NCBI RefSeq assembly: GCF_000378225.1
Contig: NZ_KB905141.1
Coordinates: forward strand, 1,193,326-1,257,325
Source: Methylophilus methylotrophus DSM 46235 = ATCC 53528
Lineage (GTDB): Bacteria; Pseudomonadota; Gammaproteobacteria; Burkholderiales; Methylophilaceae
Reading direction: 5' to 3'
DNA: 64,000 nt
In this document: positions 19,400-29,102 of the stretch, in pieces
Layout: every line of letters begins with the position of its first letter
Position numbering within the stretch: position 1 is the stretch's first letter
Notes under the pieces: generated by a model
The model's database searches: none
Told to the model about the DNA's origin: nothing
The model's input: only the letters and a program-made list of their open reading frames with translations
Translations under genes and position numbers: made by a program

Positions 19400-20551
19400 A
19401 TGTCTCGCGTGTTATTTTCAACCTTGTTAACTGCCGCACTGGCCGTCATGTCTACGGCGTGCTCCGAAAAACCAGCTCCGGCACCAGAAACGAAAGAAGT
19501 CGTCGACCCTAGCCTGGTCACCTTGACCAAAGAACTACAAGCCAACGTAAAAACTGGCCCTGTGACTGAAATACAGTTTGTGGATACGCTACGCATTCCT
19601 GGCCGCATCCAGGTCGATGAACAATTTGAGTCCCGCGCTGGCGCGTCCATTACTGGCCGTATCAGCACACTGGACGTAAACCTGGGTGACGAAGTCAAAG
19701 CGGGCCAACGCCTGGCAACGATTAAAAGTACTGAGCTGGCGCAATACCAATTGAGCTATATTAAAGCCAGCCAGCAGATGCAATTACATAAAAAGGCAGT
19801 TGATCGTGCAAAACAGTTGCTGGAAGCAGATGTCATCAGTCAGGCCGAATTGCAACGTCGAGAAGGCGATCTGAATGCAGCCAATGCAGAACTCAATGCC
19901 GCCCGTGACCAGTTGCTAGTGTTGGGCATGACGCCAAATAGCATCTCTCAGCTAGGCCTCGCCAATAGTGGCATGTCTACTAGCCAGGTCAACTCCAAAA
20001 TCACCGGGACGGTGATTGAACGCAAGGCCCGTCTGGGCCAGGTTGTGGCCCCGGCAGAAGAATTATTTGTGATTGCGGATTTGTCGCATGTGTGGGCTGT
20101 AGCCGAAATTCCCGAGCAACAAATTGCCCATATCAGCGAAGGCCAAAGCATTAATATCGAGGTCCCTGCGCTGGATGATGCCGAACTGACTGGCACCTTG
20201 GCATTTGTGGGCGATATTGTGAACCCGGCCACACGTACGGTGATGGCACGTGCCAATATCAGCAACAATAAAATGCTGCTCAAGCCTGACATGTTGATTA
20301 CTATCCTGCTTGAGGCCAAACCGGAAAAAGTGGTGGCAGTCCCTGCGACGGCCGTGGTGCGTGAAAACAATGCGGACCATGTGTTTGTGCAAACCATGAA
20401 ACCCACGCAATACAAACTGATACCCGTCACACTGGGACGCACCTACGAGGGCCAGAGAGAAGTACTGCAAGGCTTGCAACCAGGTGATCAAATCGTGCTG
20501 GACGGCGCTTTCCACGTCAATAACGAGCGTAAGCGCAAAGAAATGGAGTAA
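19400..20551 (+). CDS. RND efflux periplasmic adaptor lipoprotein (CusB/CzcB-like)
   Basis: Membrane fusion protein joining pump and channel. From the ATG at 19400 (AGGGG six bases upstream) the product is 383 residues and starts MSRVLFSTLLTAALAVMSTAC, a lipoprotein signal with lipobox STAC. It continues with a split lipoyl domain (GASITGRISTLDVNLGDEVKAGQ ... SKITGTVIERKARLGQVVAP), a helical hairpin between the halves, and beta-barrel and membrane-proximal domains (VPATAVVREN). It lacks the extra N-terminal metal-binding domain of some CusB proteins. The RND pump follows 3 bases after its stop. Confidence 0.92.
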   Translation: MSRVLFSTLLTAALAVMSTACSEKPAPAPETKEVVDPSLVTLTKELQANVKTGPVTEIQFVDTLRIPGRIQVDEQFESRAGASITGRISTLDVNLGDEVKAGQRLATIKSTELAQYQLSYIKASQQMQLHKKAVDRAKQLLEADVISQAELQRREGDLNAANAELNAARDQLLVLGMTPNSISQLGLANSGMSTSQVNSKITGTVIERKARLGQVVAPAEELFVIADLSHVWAVAEIPEQQIAHISEGQSINIEVPALDDAELTGTLAFVGDIVNPATRTVMARANISNNKMLLKPDMLITILLEAKPEKVVAVPATAVVRENNADHVFVQTMKPTQYKLIPVTLGRTYEGQREVLQGLQPGDQIVLDGAFHVNNERKRKEME

Positions 20552-20554
20552 AGC

Positions 20555-23500
20555 ATGATTGAATCGATGATCAGAGGCGCTCTCAAGCAGCGCCTCATTG
20601 TGCTGGTAATTGCCATCGCCCTGATCGGCGCCGGTTTATTTGCGGTTAAAAAACTGTCCGTCGATGCATTTCCGGATGTGACCAACGTCCAAGTCATGAT
20701 TGCGACGCAGGCAACCGGAAAATCTCCTGAAGAAGTAGAACGTTTCATTACCGTCCCGCTGGAAATCGCCATGACCGGCCTGCCCGGCCTCACTGAAATG
20801 CGCTCGGTGAACAAAAATGCCCTATCGCTGATTACGCTGGTATTTACGGACAGTACCGATGTCTATTTTGCCCGGCAACTGGTGATGGAACGCCTGATGG
20901 AAGTGATGGAGCGTATGCCGCAAGGCGTCACACCTATCCTTGGCCCTGTCTCCACCGGCCTCGGCGAAGTCTACCAATTCACGCTGGACAAACCAGATGA
21001 TGGCAAGAAAGAACTAACGCGGGAAGATCTGACAGAAAGACGCGCTATCCAGGATTGGGTTGTACGCCCATTGCTGCGCGGCATTCCTGGCGTGGCCGAG
21101 ATCAACTCACAAGGCGGCTATGTCAAACAGTACCAGGTATTGGTCAATCCGGATCGGATGACGCATTTCTCCATCAAGCTCAAAGATGTGTATGAAGCCT
21201 TGGCGCGCAACAACGCCAATAGCGGCGGCGGCATTCTTCCGCATTATGCAGAGCAATACTTGATCCGTGGTGTGGGCCTGGTGCAAAACCTGGACGATAT
21301 CCGCAATATGGTGCTCAAAGAAGAAAATGGCATCCCGGTCTACATCCGTGATGTGGCAGAAGTCACCATCGGCCACGAGGTACGTGTTGGGGTGGTGCTT
21401 AAGAACGGCGACACCGAATCGGTAGGCGGCATCGTGATCATGATGCGTGGCGGTAACGCAAAAGAAGTGGTGAGCCGTATCAAGGCGCGGGTAGAAGAAA
21501 TCAACAGCAAAGGCATGCTGCCTCACGGATTGCAAATCGTGCCTTATTATGACCGTAGCGAACTGGTGGATGCGGCGCTGCACACCGTGACCAAGGTGCT
21601 GATTGAAGGCATTATTTTGGTGATTGTGATTCTGTTCCTTTTCCTGGGCGATGTGCGTTCCAGCCTGATTGTGGTGGGCACCCTGGTGCTGACGCCACTG
21701 ATTACCTTTATGGTGATGAATCATTACGGTATTTCTGCCAACCTGATGTCATTGGGTGGGCTGGCGATCGCGATTGGCCTGATGGTGGACGGTTCGGTGG
21801 TGGTGGTTGAAAACGCCTTCCACCACTTGGGTCACCGCAAGGACGAAAGCAAAATCCGCGTTGTGCTTGAGGCCGCCAGTGAAGTGGCAACCCCAGTGTT
21901 ATTTGGTGTAGGCATCATTATCCTGGTGTTCTTGCCATTGATGACACTGGAAGGCATGGAGGGAAAAATGTTTGCGCCTTTGGCATACACCATTGCCATC
22001 GCCTTGTTTGTCTCGCTGGTCTTGTCGCTGACCATGACACCTGCGCTGTGCTCTTATGTATTAAAAGGGGGTAGCGGTGAAGATACCAAGCTGATACAGA
22101 CCATCAAGAAACCCTACCTGTCGGCCTTGAACTGGGTGCTCAAAAACGAGAAGAAAACGATTACTTTCTCGGCACTGTTGTTTATTGGCACGATTGCCCT
22201 GTTCCCGTTCCTGGGTACTTCCTTTATCCCGGAAATGAAAGAAGGTTCTATCGTACCGGGGATTAACCGTGTGCCCAATATTTCGCTGGAAGAGTCCATG
22301 AAAATGGAAAACAAGGCGATGAAGCTAATCATGGAGCAAGTGCCAGGCGTGAAATCTGCCATCTCTGGTCTTGGTCGCGGCGAAAGCCCGGCGGACGCGC
22401 AGGCACAAAACGAATCCACACCTATCATCAGCCTGAAACCCCGTGAAGAATGGCCGGAAGGCTGGACGCAGGATGACATTGCCGAGAAGATGCGTGCAGT
22501 GCTGGAGAAATACATCCCTGGTGTACAAATCATCATGGCGCAGCCGATTTCTGACCGCGTGGATGAGTTGCTGACTGGGGTTCGTGCCGATGTGGCAGTC
22601 AAGATCTTTGGTGAAGACCTGGATACGCTGAAACAAAAAGCAGACGAAATTGCCAGGATTGCCGGTACGGTAAAAGGCGCCACCGAAATCAAGGTGGAAA
22701 AGGTATCAGGGCAGCAATACCTGAATATTACAATTGACCGCCAGGCCATTGCCCGTCATGGCATTAACACTGCCGATGTGCACGATATCGTTGAAACAGC
22801 GATTGGCGGCAAGATTGCTACCGAGATTTTCGAAGGCCAGCGCCGGTTCTCAGCAGCCGTGCGTTATCCGGAGTCTTTCCGTAACAATGAAGAAGCTATC
22901 CGCAATATCATGCTGACTTCACCGAATGGTTCCCGCGTGGCATTGGATGATGTGGCAGATATTGAGGTCAAGGACGGGCCGGCACAGATCAGCCGCGAAC
23001 TGGCCAAGCGCAGGATTGTGATTGGTGTGAACGTGAAAGATCGCGACCTGGGCGGCTTCGTCGCTGAACTGCAACAAGTGCTTGATCAGCGCCTGCAGTT
23101 GCCTGATGGTTACTACCTGGAATATGGCGGCCAGTTCCAGAACATGGAGCGTGCCATGGGCCACCTGATGATTATTATTCCAGTGACGATTGCAGCGATT
23201 TTCTTCTTGCTGTTCTTGCTGTTCCAGTCGATACGCTTTGCCACCATGATTATTCTGGTGCTGCCATTTGCCTCTATCGGTGGCGTGATTGCCTTGTTCG
23301 TGACAGGTGAATATCTGTCCGTCCCAGCTTCAGTAGGTTTCATTGCCTTGTGGGGGATCGCCGTACTCAATGCAGTGGTGCTGGTATCGTATATCCGCAC
23401 GCTACGCGAAGAAGGCCTGGATCAGCTAGAGGCTATCCGCAAAGGCTGTGCCCAACGTTTCCGGCCGGTGATGATGACGGCGACGGTGGCCATGTTGGGT

Positions 23501-23656
23501 CTGGTGCCGTTCCTGTTTGCCACAGGGCCAGGTTCTGAAGTGCAGCGTCCATTGGCAATTGTTGTGATTGGCGGCTTGATTACGTCTACCTTGCTGACAT
23601 TAATCGTGGTGCCCACCTTGTACCGTAAGTTTGAAGAAAGCAGAATAGAGGCATAA
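20555..23656 (+). CDS. Heavy-metal efflux RND transporter, CusA/CzcA family
   Basis: Inner-membrane proton-driven pump of 1033 residues with the RND layout: helix 1, periplasmic porter domain, helices 2-7, second porter domain, helices 8-12. The opening VKKLSVDAFPDVTNVQV is typical of heavy-metal RND proteins. The helix 4 motif reads AIGLMVDGSVVVVEN with the proton-relay aspartate at residue 412. It differs both from the CzcA form (DFGxxxDGAVVxVEN) and from the copper/silver CusA form (AIGAMVDAAIVMIEN), so the metal cannot be assigned from this motif. It is tightly packed with the adaptor gene. Confidence 0.93.
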   Translation: MIESMIRGALKQRLIVLVIAIALIGAGLFAVKKLSVDAFPDVTNVQVMIATQATGKSPEEVERFITVPLEIAMTGLPGLTEMRSVNKNALSLITLVFTDSTDVYFARQLVMERLMEVMERMPQGVTPILGPVSTGLGEVYQFTLDKPDDGKKELTREDLTERRAIQDWVVRPLLRGIPGVAEINSQGGYVKQYQVLVNPDRMTHFSIKLKDVYEALARNNANSGGGILPHYAEQYLIRGVGLVQNLDDIRNMVLKEENGIPVYIRDVAEVTIGHEVRVGVVLKNGDTESVGGIVIMMRGGNAKEVVSRIKARVEEINSKGMLPHGLQIVPYYDRSELVDAALHTVTKVLIEGIILVIVILFLFLGDVRSSLIVVGTLVLTPLITFMVMNHYGISANLMSLGGLAIAIGLMVDGSVVVVENAFHHLGHRKDESKIRVVLEAASEVATPVLFGVGIIILVFLPLMTLEGMEGKMFAPLAYTIAIALFVSLVLSLTMTPALCSYVLKGGSGEDTKLIQTIKKPYLSALNWVLKNEKKTITFSALLFIGTIALFPFLGTSFIPEMKEGSIVPGINRVPNISLEESMKMENKAMKLIMEQVPGVKSAISGLGRGESPADAQAQNESTPIISLKPREEWPEGWTQDDIAEKMRAVLEKYIPGVQIIMAQPISDRVDELLTGVRADVAVKIFGEDLDTLKQKADEIARIAGTVKGATEIKVEKVSGQQYLNITIDRQAIARHGINTADVHDIVETAIGGKIATEIFEGQRRFSAAVRYPESFRNNEEAIRNIMLTSPNGSRVALDDVADIEVKDGPAQISRELAKRRIVIGVNVKDRDLGGFVAELQQVLDQRLQLPDGYYLEYGGQFQNMERAMGHLMIIIPVTIAAIFFLLFLLFQSIRFATMIILVLPFASIGGVIALFVTGEYLSVPASVGFIALWGIAVLNAVVLVSYIRTLREEGLDQLEAIRKGCAQRFRPVMMTATVAMLGLVPFLFATGPGSEVQRPLAIVVIGGLITSTLLTLIVVPTLYRKFEESRIEA

Positions 23657-23696
23657 TCCATGATTGCCGATATCAAAAGCGCTAAGGACACTTTAT

Positions 23697-24029
23697 ATGA
23701 AAGAAATTAAAGCCGTCATACAACCTGCGAGACTGCCAAAAATTCGCTCGGCCCTGCGGAATATCAAGGGATTTCCCGGCATGTCAGTCAACAAAATGGA
23801 AGGTTGTGGCCCACACTTGCAGAAACCCAGTATTGGCGTACGGGAGGAGTTGACGGACTACAGTCCTAAAGTCTACCTGTACATGGTGGTGCCGGATGAA
23901 TTGGTAGAGGGCATATTACAAACCATTACTGAAGTGGCGCATACTGGCAATGTCGGTGACGGCATCGTCTGGGTGACACCGGTAGAGCGCATCATACGTT
24001 TATCAGAAGAAATTACAGTGCTGGATTAA
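23697..24029 (+). CDS. PII-like regulator linked to metal RND efflux (PII-NG type)
   Basis: GlnB/GlnK-fold protein of 110 residues. From the ATG at 23697 (AAGGA nine bases upstream) it starts MKEIKAVIQPARLPKIRSAL, as in PII proteins, and ends with the BC-loop VGDGIVWVTPVERIIRL. The T-loop differs from classical GlnB: the uridylylated tyrosine segment is replaced by a stretch with EGCGPHLQK. Proteins of this kind have been described as a separate PII group encoded beside heavy-metal RND genes, and the position 41 bases after the pump fits. The sensed ligand is unknown. A TTG at 23664 in the same frame is a less likely start. Confidence 0.88.
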   Translation: MKEIKAVIQPARLPKIRSALRNIKGFPGMSVNKMEGCGPHLQKPSIGVREELTDYSPKVYLYMVVPDELVEGILQTITEVAHTGNVGDGIVWVTPVERIIRLSEEITVLD

Positions 24030-24033
24030 ACAA

Positions 24034-24810
24034 CTAGGTGGGTTGTAAAGAACGCCAGCCCAGCCCTTCTTGCTGACTGGCAATTTGCACCCACTCAGTC
24101 GCGCACTGCAAGACCTCACTCAACGCCTGCTTTGCCAAGGCAGGCGTATTGTTTTTCTCGCTCAGGTGCGCTGCCACCAGATGTTTGAGCTTGCTATTGT
24201 CCAGCTGGCTTAACAACTGCGCACTCGTCTGGTTATCCAGGTGCCCTAACCAGCCGCCTACCCGTTTCTTGAGTGAATGTGCATAGGGTCCGGTACGCAG
24301 CATCTCCAGGTCATGATTACATTCCAGCAGTAACCCATCACAACCTTGTAACATCATCACAATATGCGGCGTAACACTCCCAACATCCGTCAACACGCCC
24401 AGCTTATGATTTCCGTCGCCAAACACGAATTGGGCAGGCTCCCGCGCATCGTGCGGCACCGGATAAGGCTGAACTTCAATCTCATGCAGTGCAAACGTGG
24501 TATGTGCATCTATGATATGAAGATTGACGGCCTGTGAGGGCAAATAACGCTGGCACATGCTGTACGTCCCGTGCGTCAGCCATACTGGGATTTGATAGCG
24601 TGCGGCCAGCTTGAACACGCCACGCGCGTGGTCATCATGCTCATGCGTTACCAGGATACCCGTCAACTGCTCAGGCTGTAACTGCAACCGCGCAAGGCGT
24701 TGCACCGTTTCTTTGACACTAAAGCCACAATCAAGCAAAAGCCGGGTTTCCCCGGCTTCTACCACAGTGGCATTACCTGCACTGCCACTACCTAGTGATG
24801 CGAATCGCAC
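24034..24810 (-). CDS. MBL-fold metallo-hydrolase (YycJ/WalJ-like)
   Basis: Metallo-beta-lactamase-fold hydrolase of 258 residues, cytoplasmic. It begins MRFASLGSGSAGNATVV, typical of the YycJ/VicX branch, has the metal-binding motif THEHDDHARG near residue 55-65, further histidines in PVPHDA and a C-terminal HLSEKNN. YycJ-type proteins are thought to be nucleases. It lies 12 bases downstream of bamC and likely shares its transcript. Confidence 0.85.
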   Translation of the reverse strand: MRFASLGSGSAGNATVVEAGETRLLLDCGFSVKETVQRLARLQLQPEQLTGILVTHEHDDHARGVFKLAARYQIPVWLTHGTYSMCQRYLPSQAVNLHIIDAHTTFALHEIEVQPYPVPHDAREPAQFVFGDGNHKLGVLTDVGSVTPHIVMMLQGCDGLLLECNHDLEMLRTGPYAHSLKKRVGGWLGHLDNQTSAQLLSQLDNSKLKHLVAAHLSEKNNTPALAKQALSEVLQCATEWVQIASQQEGLGWRSLQPT

Positions 24811-24822
24811 AGCCTGCTCCGT

Positions 24823-26079
24823 TTACTTCAACTGGTCATAGAGAAGTGAAATAATGCGGTTGGCCGTGGTGGAGGTGTTGCGTTTATTTTCAGGGGTCAA
24901 CACATAAACATCAGTGGTGTCATCTGCATTTTCCAGTACCTGGATATGATACTGTTTGCTGGATTTATCCCCATCAGATGTTCCTTTCCAGAACTTGGTC
25001 TTGTCGCCCGGCTTCACATCCGCCGGGGTAGTGCTCTTCTCATCATCATCGCTACCCCAGAACTTCAGGCGCTCCAGTAGACCTTTTTTCTGCTTGATCG
25101 GATCTTCTGCATCCGTGTCTGCATAGCGTACGTAGAAAATGCCCTCGGAACGGTTTTTGTCTTCGGTCACAAAACCAATACGATCCAAGGCCAGGCCAAC
25201 ACGGCGCCAGGCACGGTCAAACGGCTCATTCAACTTCAAGGTGACGCTCTGGTCAGACTCCTTGACCACATCTGCACGCTTGTCTGAAGCAGATTGTGCC
25301 ATCACCTGGTCTGCTTTCTGCTCATCCAGACCTAATTTCACCATCATTCGACGGAGTAATTCTGCATCCAAGTCAGCATCAAACTCTTTACCGGCATTGT
25401 TCTTGTTTTCAGCCGCGTTGGGGCGATAACCGGTATCAATGACACCCAATTGGGTCTGCACATAATTTTTGCCATCATCCGGTGCACCGGCGACAGTACG
25501 GTGCGTCATATAGATTTCGGTGGTGCCGTCTTTCTCCCCACGTTCCAGACGCGTACGGAATTTACGCCTGTCGGCAAAACCAGAAAGTTTATCCAGCCAG
25601 GCATCAAACTTTTCACCATAGCCACGGTTATCTTCCTTAGGCTTGATGGCATCAGATTGCAACCACTCGGTTTCAATCACGCCAAGCTCAGGATTCTCTA
25701 CCCTGACAGCAAAGCCTTGATCCAGCCAGAAATCACGCACAATCGGCCAGATTTTTTCCGGAGGCGCATTGACCACCAGCCAACGCTGCTGGCCTGCTTT
25801 CACCATGCGCACGTTTTTCATATCTGCGAGCACAGGCTGTGGACCATTCTGCTCTTGCACTTCCTGGTTCTGGCTATAGGCAGAGTAACTGGTGCTACCA
25901 GGCACATTGTAAGTACTGCTGGTACGCACCGCGGTCAGGTCTGGCGGCACTTCAAGTGGCCTGGAGCGACCTGCGCCCTTGTAGTCAGAACTATTATCAA
26001 TAAACGGGATGGAATCGCACGCTGAAAGCGCTGTGACCAGACTGGCCAGCACCAAACGTTGTAACCAAACATGACTCAT
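24823..26079 (-). CDS. bamC: Outer membrane protein assembly factor BamC
   Basis: Lipoprotein of the BAM complex that inserts beta-barrel proteins in the outer membrane. From the ATG at 26079 it is 418 residues with lipoprotein signal VLASLVTALSAC followed by the unstructured segment that wraps BamD (SRPLEVPPDLTAV). Two BamC helix-grip domains follow (about 95-220 and 270-415). It is larger than E. coli BamC (344), with an acidic KSTT/DGDKSS insert in the second half. A GTG at 26097 gives a longer version with a weaker start. dapA lies upstream, as in E. coli. Confidence 0.92.
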   Translation of the reverse strand: MSHVWLQRLVLASLVTALSACDSIPFIDNSSDYKGAGRSRPLEVPPDLTAVRTSSTYNVPGSTSYSAYSQNQEVQEQNGPQPVLADMKNVRMVKAGQQRWLVVNAPPEKIWPIVRDFWLDQGFAVRVENPELGVIETEWLQSDAIKPKEDNRGYGEKFDAWLDKLSGFADRRKFRTRLERGEKDGTTEIYMTHRTVAGAPDDGKNYVQTQLGVIDTGYRPNAAENKNNAGKEFDADLDAELLRRMMVKLGLDEQKADQVMAQSASDKRADVVKESDQSVTLKLNEPFDRAWRRVGLALDRIGFVTEDKNRSEGIFYVRYADTDAEDPIKQKKGLLERLKFWGSDDDEKSTTPADVKPGDKTKFWKGTSDGDKSSKQYHIQVLENADDTTDVYVLTPENKRNTSTTANRIISLLYDQLK

Positions 26080-26117
26080 GTATTTCACTTGTTTCACCCT
26101 AAATTAGTTTTAGCCGA

Positions 26118-26996
26118 TCAAGCGGCAATTTCTGCCTGCTTCATGGCGTTGCGCAATACTTCATGATATTGGCTGGATAAATTGACCAGCGGCAAACGGA
26201 TGCCAGTGGCAATCATTCCCATTTGTTGTAATACCCATTTCACTGGAATCGGGTTCGCTTCTACAAACAACTTCTGGTGCAATGCAAACAGTTTGGCATT
26301 GGCCGCTTTGGCTGCGGCCAGGTTGCCATTCAAAGCATGCTCGCACATTTCATGCATTAATTTGGGCGCGACATTGGCCGTGACCGAAATCACGCCTTTC
26401 CCCCCTAATAACATCAGGGCCAGCGCAGTGGCATCATCCCCGCTGTAAATGGCGAAATCAGCTGGTGCACGCAACAACAAATCGGTACCGCGCTCAATCC
26501 CTCCAGTCGCATCCTTAATCCCGACAATGTTGCGAATCTGCGCCAGGCGCAATACGGTGTCGTTAGACAAGTCGCAACCGGTGCGGCCTGGCACATTATA
26601 GAGAATTTGCGGAATATCGACCGCCTCAGCCACGGCTTTAAAGTGCTGGTACAAACCCTCTTGCGAGGGCTTGTTGTAATACGGTGCCACCAGCAGGCAG
26701 GCGTCTGCGCCAAGCGCCTTGGCCTTGGCAGTCAGTTCAATGGCTTCAGCAGTGGAATTTGCGCCAGTACCGGCAATGACTGGCACGCGCTTGGCGACAT
26801 GCTCGATCGTGGTTTTGATCAGCAGACAATGCTCATCTACATCCACCGTGGGCGACTCGCCAGTCGTGCCAACGATGACAATACCATCTGTCCCTGCCTC
26901 TACATGAAAGTCGACCAGCTTTTTGAGGGCGTCCAGATCCAAACGTCCATCTTCAAACATGGGGGTCACGATTGCGACCAAACTGCCCGTTAACAT
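26118..26996 (-). CDS. dapA: 4-hydroxy-tetrahydrodipicolinate synthase
   Basis: Condenses pyruvate with aspartate semialdehyde in lysine and diaminopimelate synthesis. From the ATG at 26996 ([13 protein letters not shown]) the length is 292, identical to E. coli DapA; another ATG at 27008 would add four residues. The active-site triad is visible: TTGESPTV, the tyrosine in [12 protein letters not shown], and the Schiff-base lysine in GIKDATGG. It probably forms a transcript with bamC and the MBL gene. Confidence 0.97.
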   Translation of the reverse strand: MLTGSLVAIVTPMFEDGRLDLDALKKLVDFHVEAGTDGIVIVGTTGESPTVDVDEHCLLIKTTIEHVAKRVPVIAGTGANSTAEAIELTAKAKALGADACLLVAPYYNKPSQEGLYQHFKAVAEAVDIPQILYNVPGRTGCDLSNDTVLRLAQIRNIVGIKDATGGIERGTDLLLRAPADFAIYSGDDATALALMLLGGKGVISVTANVAPKLMHEMCEHALNGNLAAAKAANAKLFALHQKLFVEANPIPVKWVLQQMGMIATGIRLPLVNLSSQYHEVLRNAMKQAEIAA

Positions 26997-27233
26997 ACCT
27001 AGCGCCATCTTTAAGAATAAAGCGAATATTTTAACTGATTATCCGGTCTAACGCCAAAGAACGCGCCTACTTGCTGTATCTGGACGGATACAAGCGCAAG
27101 ACGGCGGCAAAATCACTGGCACCCAACTGCGGCAAGCTTTTTCCGCCTAGCTCCCGGCCAAAGGAAAAGCAAGGTTTCGGTTATAATAAAACTCTTAGCA
27201 ACCCATCTTAAACGGCTATTTAGCCAGGACCGA

Positions 27234-27920
27234 ATGCAGACTCACCGCCATCACATGATTGAAGTCGAAGGGACTGCGCCTGAGCTGCCAGAACGCTTTG
27301 TCGACCTCATTGCAAAGATCGACGCGGTATTACCGCAAACTCAATGCCGCCAATGCGGTTACGAGGGATGCAAACCTTATGCTGAAGCGATCGCCCGCGG
27401 AGAGGCCAATATCAACCAATGTCCGCCTGGAGGAGAAGCGGGCATTCATGCGCTTGCCAAATTACTGCAACGTCCTTTCCAGGCATTAAATCCGGCCCAC
27501 GGCATCACCAAACCCAAAGCGGTGGCCTTGATTGATGAGGAAACATGCATCGGCTGCACCCTGTGTATACAGGCCTGTCCCGTTGATGCCATTTTGGGCG
27601 CATCCAAACTGATGCATACGGTGATTTCCCAGGAATGCACTGGCTGTGAGCTATGTTTACCGCCCTGCCCGGTGGACTGCATACAGATGCAAACGATTCC
27701 CGGTCGGGCTACCGCCATGAATGAAGCTGAAGCCGCGGTAGCGAGACAACGCCACCAGCAACGCCTTTCTCGCCTCGCCCTTGAAAAACGGGAGACCGCC
27801 CAAACCTACAGCAAACGCAACCAGACGCTTGCTACGACCGAGACACCCTCAACTGAGGTGCTCAAGAAAAATGCCATTGCCGCAGCCATGGCGCGCGTCA
27901 AAGCGCAAAAGACAGGTTGA
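27234..27920 (+). CDS. RnfB-like soluble ferredoxin, orphan
   Basis: Iron-sulfur protein of 228 residues. An N-terminal Fe-S domain with [13 protein letters not shown] and a following CPPGG (about 37-67) is followed by two 4Fe-4S motifs, [12 protein letters not shown] (about 104) and [12 protein letters not shown] (about 134), then a charged Gln/Arg-rich tail. It matches RnfB/RsxB but lacks the N-terminal membrane helix, and no rnfA, C, D, G or E gene is in the window. Betaproteobacteria often carry such an orphan next to nth, as here. Electron transfer is inferred; the partner is unknown. A TATAAT lies at 27182-27187 upstream. Confidence 0.85.
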   Translation: MQTHRHHMIEVEGTAPELPERFVDLIAKIDAVLPQTQCRQCGYEGCKPYAEAIARGEANINQCPPGGEAGIHALAKLLQRPFQALNPAHGITKPKAVALIDEETCIGCTLCIQACPVDAILGASKLMHTVISQECTGCELCLPPCPVDCIQMQTIPGRATAMNEAEAAVARQRHQQRLSRLALEKRETAQTYSKRNQTLATTETPSTEVLKKNAIAAAMARVKAQKTG

Positions 27921-27948
27921 CCCTGTGACCTATGATTGAAACCGTTTT

Positions 27949-28608
27949 ATGAATGCACAAAAAAGACTGGCGATATTTGAGCGGCTGGCCCAAGCCATCC
28001 CCAATCCAACCACTGAGCTGGAGCATAGCTCCACGTTCGAATTACTGATTGCCGTCATCTTGTCTGCACAGGCGACAGACAAAGGTGTCAATATTGCCAC
28101 CCGCAAATTGTTCAAGGTGGCCAACACACCGCAGGCTATCCTGGATTTGGGGCTGGCAGGTCTTGAAAGTTACATCAAGACCATAGGCCTTTACCATGCA
28201 AAGGCGAATAATGTACTCAAATGTTGCCAGCAATTGATCGCTCTGCATGGTGGCAAAGTGCCAGATAACCGTGAGGCGCTGGAAGCGCTAGCTGGCGTTG
28301 GGCGCAAAACAGCCAATGTCATCCTCAATACCGCATTTGGCCAGCCCACCATTGCCGTTGATACGCATTTGTTTCGCGTCGGCAACCGCACCAAACTGGC
28401 GCCAGGGAAAAATGTGCTGGAGGTGGAAAAACGTTTTTTAAACACGACTCCCAAGCAGTTTTTGAAAGATGCCCACCATTTACTGATTTTGCATGGCCGT
28501 TACACCTGCGTGGCCCGCAACCCGAAATGCGGGGAATGCTGCATTGCCGACTTGTGTGAATTTCACGACAAGCAAATACATCCGGTGACGCCACCGGCAG
28601 GAGCGTGA
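27949..28608 (+). CDS. nth: Endonuclease III
   Basis: DNA glycosylase/AP lyase that removes oxidised pyrimidines. The 219-residue protein shows the helix-hairpin-helix LAGVGRKTANVILN with its catalytic lysine, the catalytic aspartate in TIAVDTHLFRVGNR, and the C-terminal 4Fe-4S cluster C-x6-C-x2-C-x5-C (CVARNPKCGECCIADLC). It lies between the RnfB-like gene and the DUF1841 gene, all in one direction with short gaps. Confidence 0.97.
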   Translation: MNAQKRLAIFERLAQAIPNPTTELEHSSTFELLIAVILSAQATDKGVNIATRKLFKVANTPQAILDLGLAGLESYIKTIGLYHAKANNVLKCCQQLIALHGGKVPDNREALEALAGVGRKTANVILNTAFGQPTIAVDTHLFRVGNRTKLAPGKNVLEVEKRFLNTTPKQFLKDAHHLLILHGRYTCVARNPKCGECCIADLCEFHDKQIHPVTPPAGA

Positions 28609-28610
28609 GT

Positions 28611-29060
28611 ATGGCCTTGTTCAATCCTAGCCGTGAAGAAGTACGCCAGTTTTTCTTTGATGCCTGGGCGAAGTTCAAACAACAGAAAACACTGACCGAG
28701 CTAGAGAAAATGGCTGTCGGCATCATGCATATGCATCCTGAATACCACAGTATCCTTGATGAGCCCGAACATTACTTGCAGCAAGCTTATTACCCGGAAA
28801 TGGGCGAAACCAACCCCTTTTTACATATGAGCTTGCATCTCTCCATCCAAGAGCAAATCAGCATCAACCAGCCGACAGGCATTACACAGGCTTATGGCAA
28901 GCTGTGTACACATTTCCAGGAAGAACACGAGGCGCAACATGCCTTGCTGGAATGCCTGGCTGAAACTATCTGGCTGGCACAGCGTAATCAGACAGGACTG
29001 GACGCGGCACATTATTTAACCTTGATAGAACAGCGTGCCAACATCGAGCCACATAAATAA
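28611..29060 (+). CDS. DUF1841 family protein
   Basis: Cytoplasmic protein of 149 residues beginning MALFNPSREEVRQFFFDAWAK, matching the DUF1841 family common in beta- and gammaproteobacteria. Other conserved-looking pieces are MHMHPEYH and NPFLHMSLHLSIQEQ, rich in histidine. Function unknown. The ATG at 28611 follows the nth stop by two bases and has GGAG upstream, so translation is probably coupled to nth. Confidence 0.88.
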   Translation: MALFNPSREEVRQFFFDAWAKFKQQKTLTELEKMAVGIMHMHPEYHSILDEPEHYLQQAYYPEMGETNPFLHMSLHLSIQEQISINQPTGITQAYGKLCTHFQEEHEAQHALLECLAETIWLAQRNQTGLDAAHYLTLIEQRANIEPHK

Positions 29061-29102
29061 GGCCATTTCTTGCAACGATTGGCTTAGCAAACGCAAAGCC
29101 TG

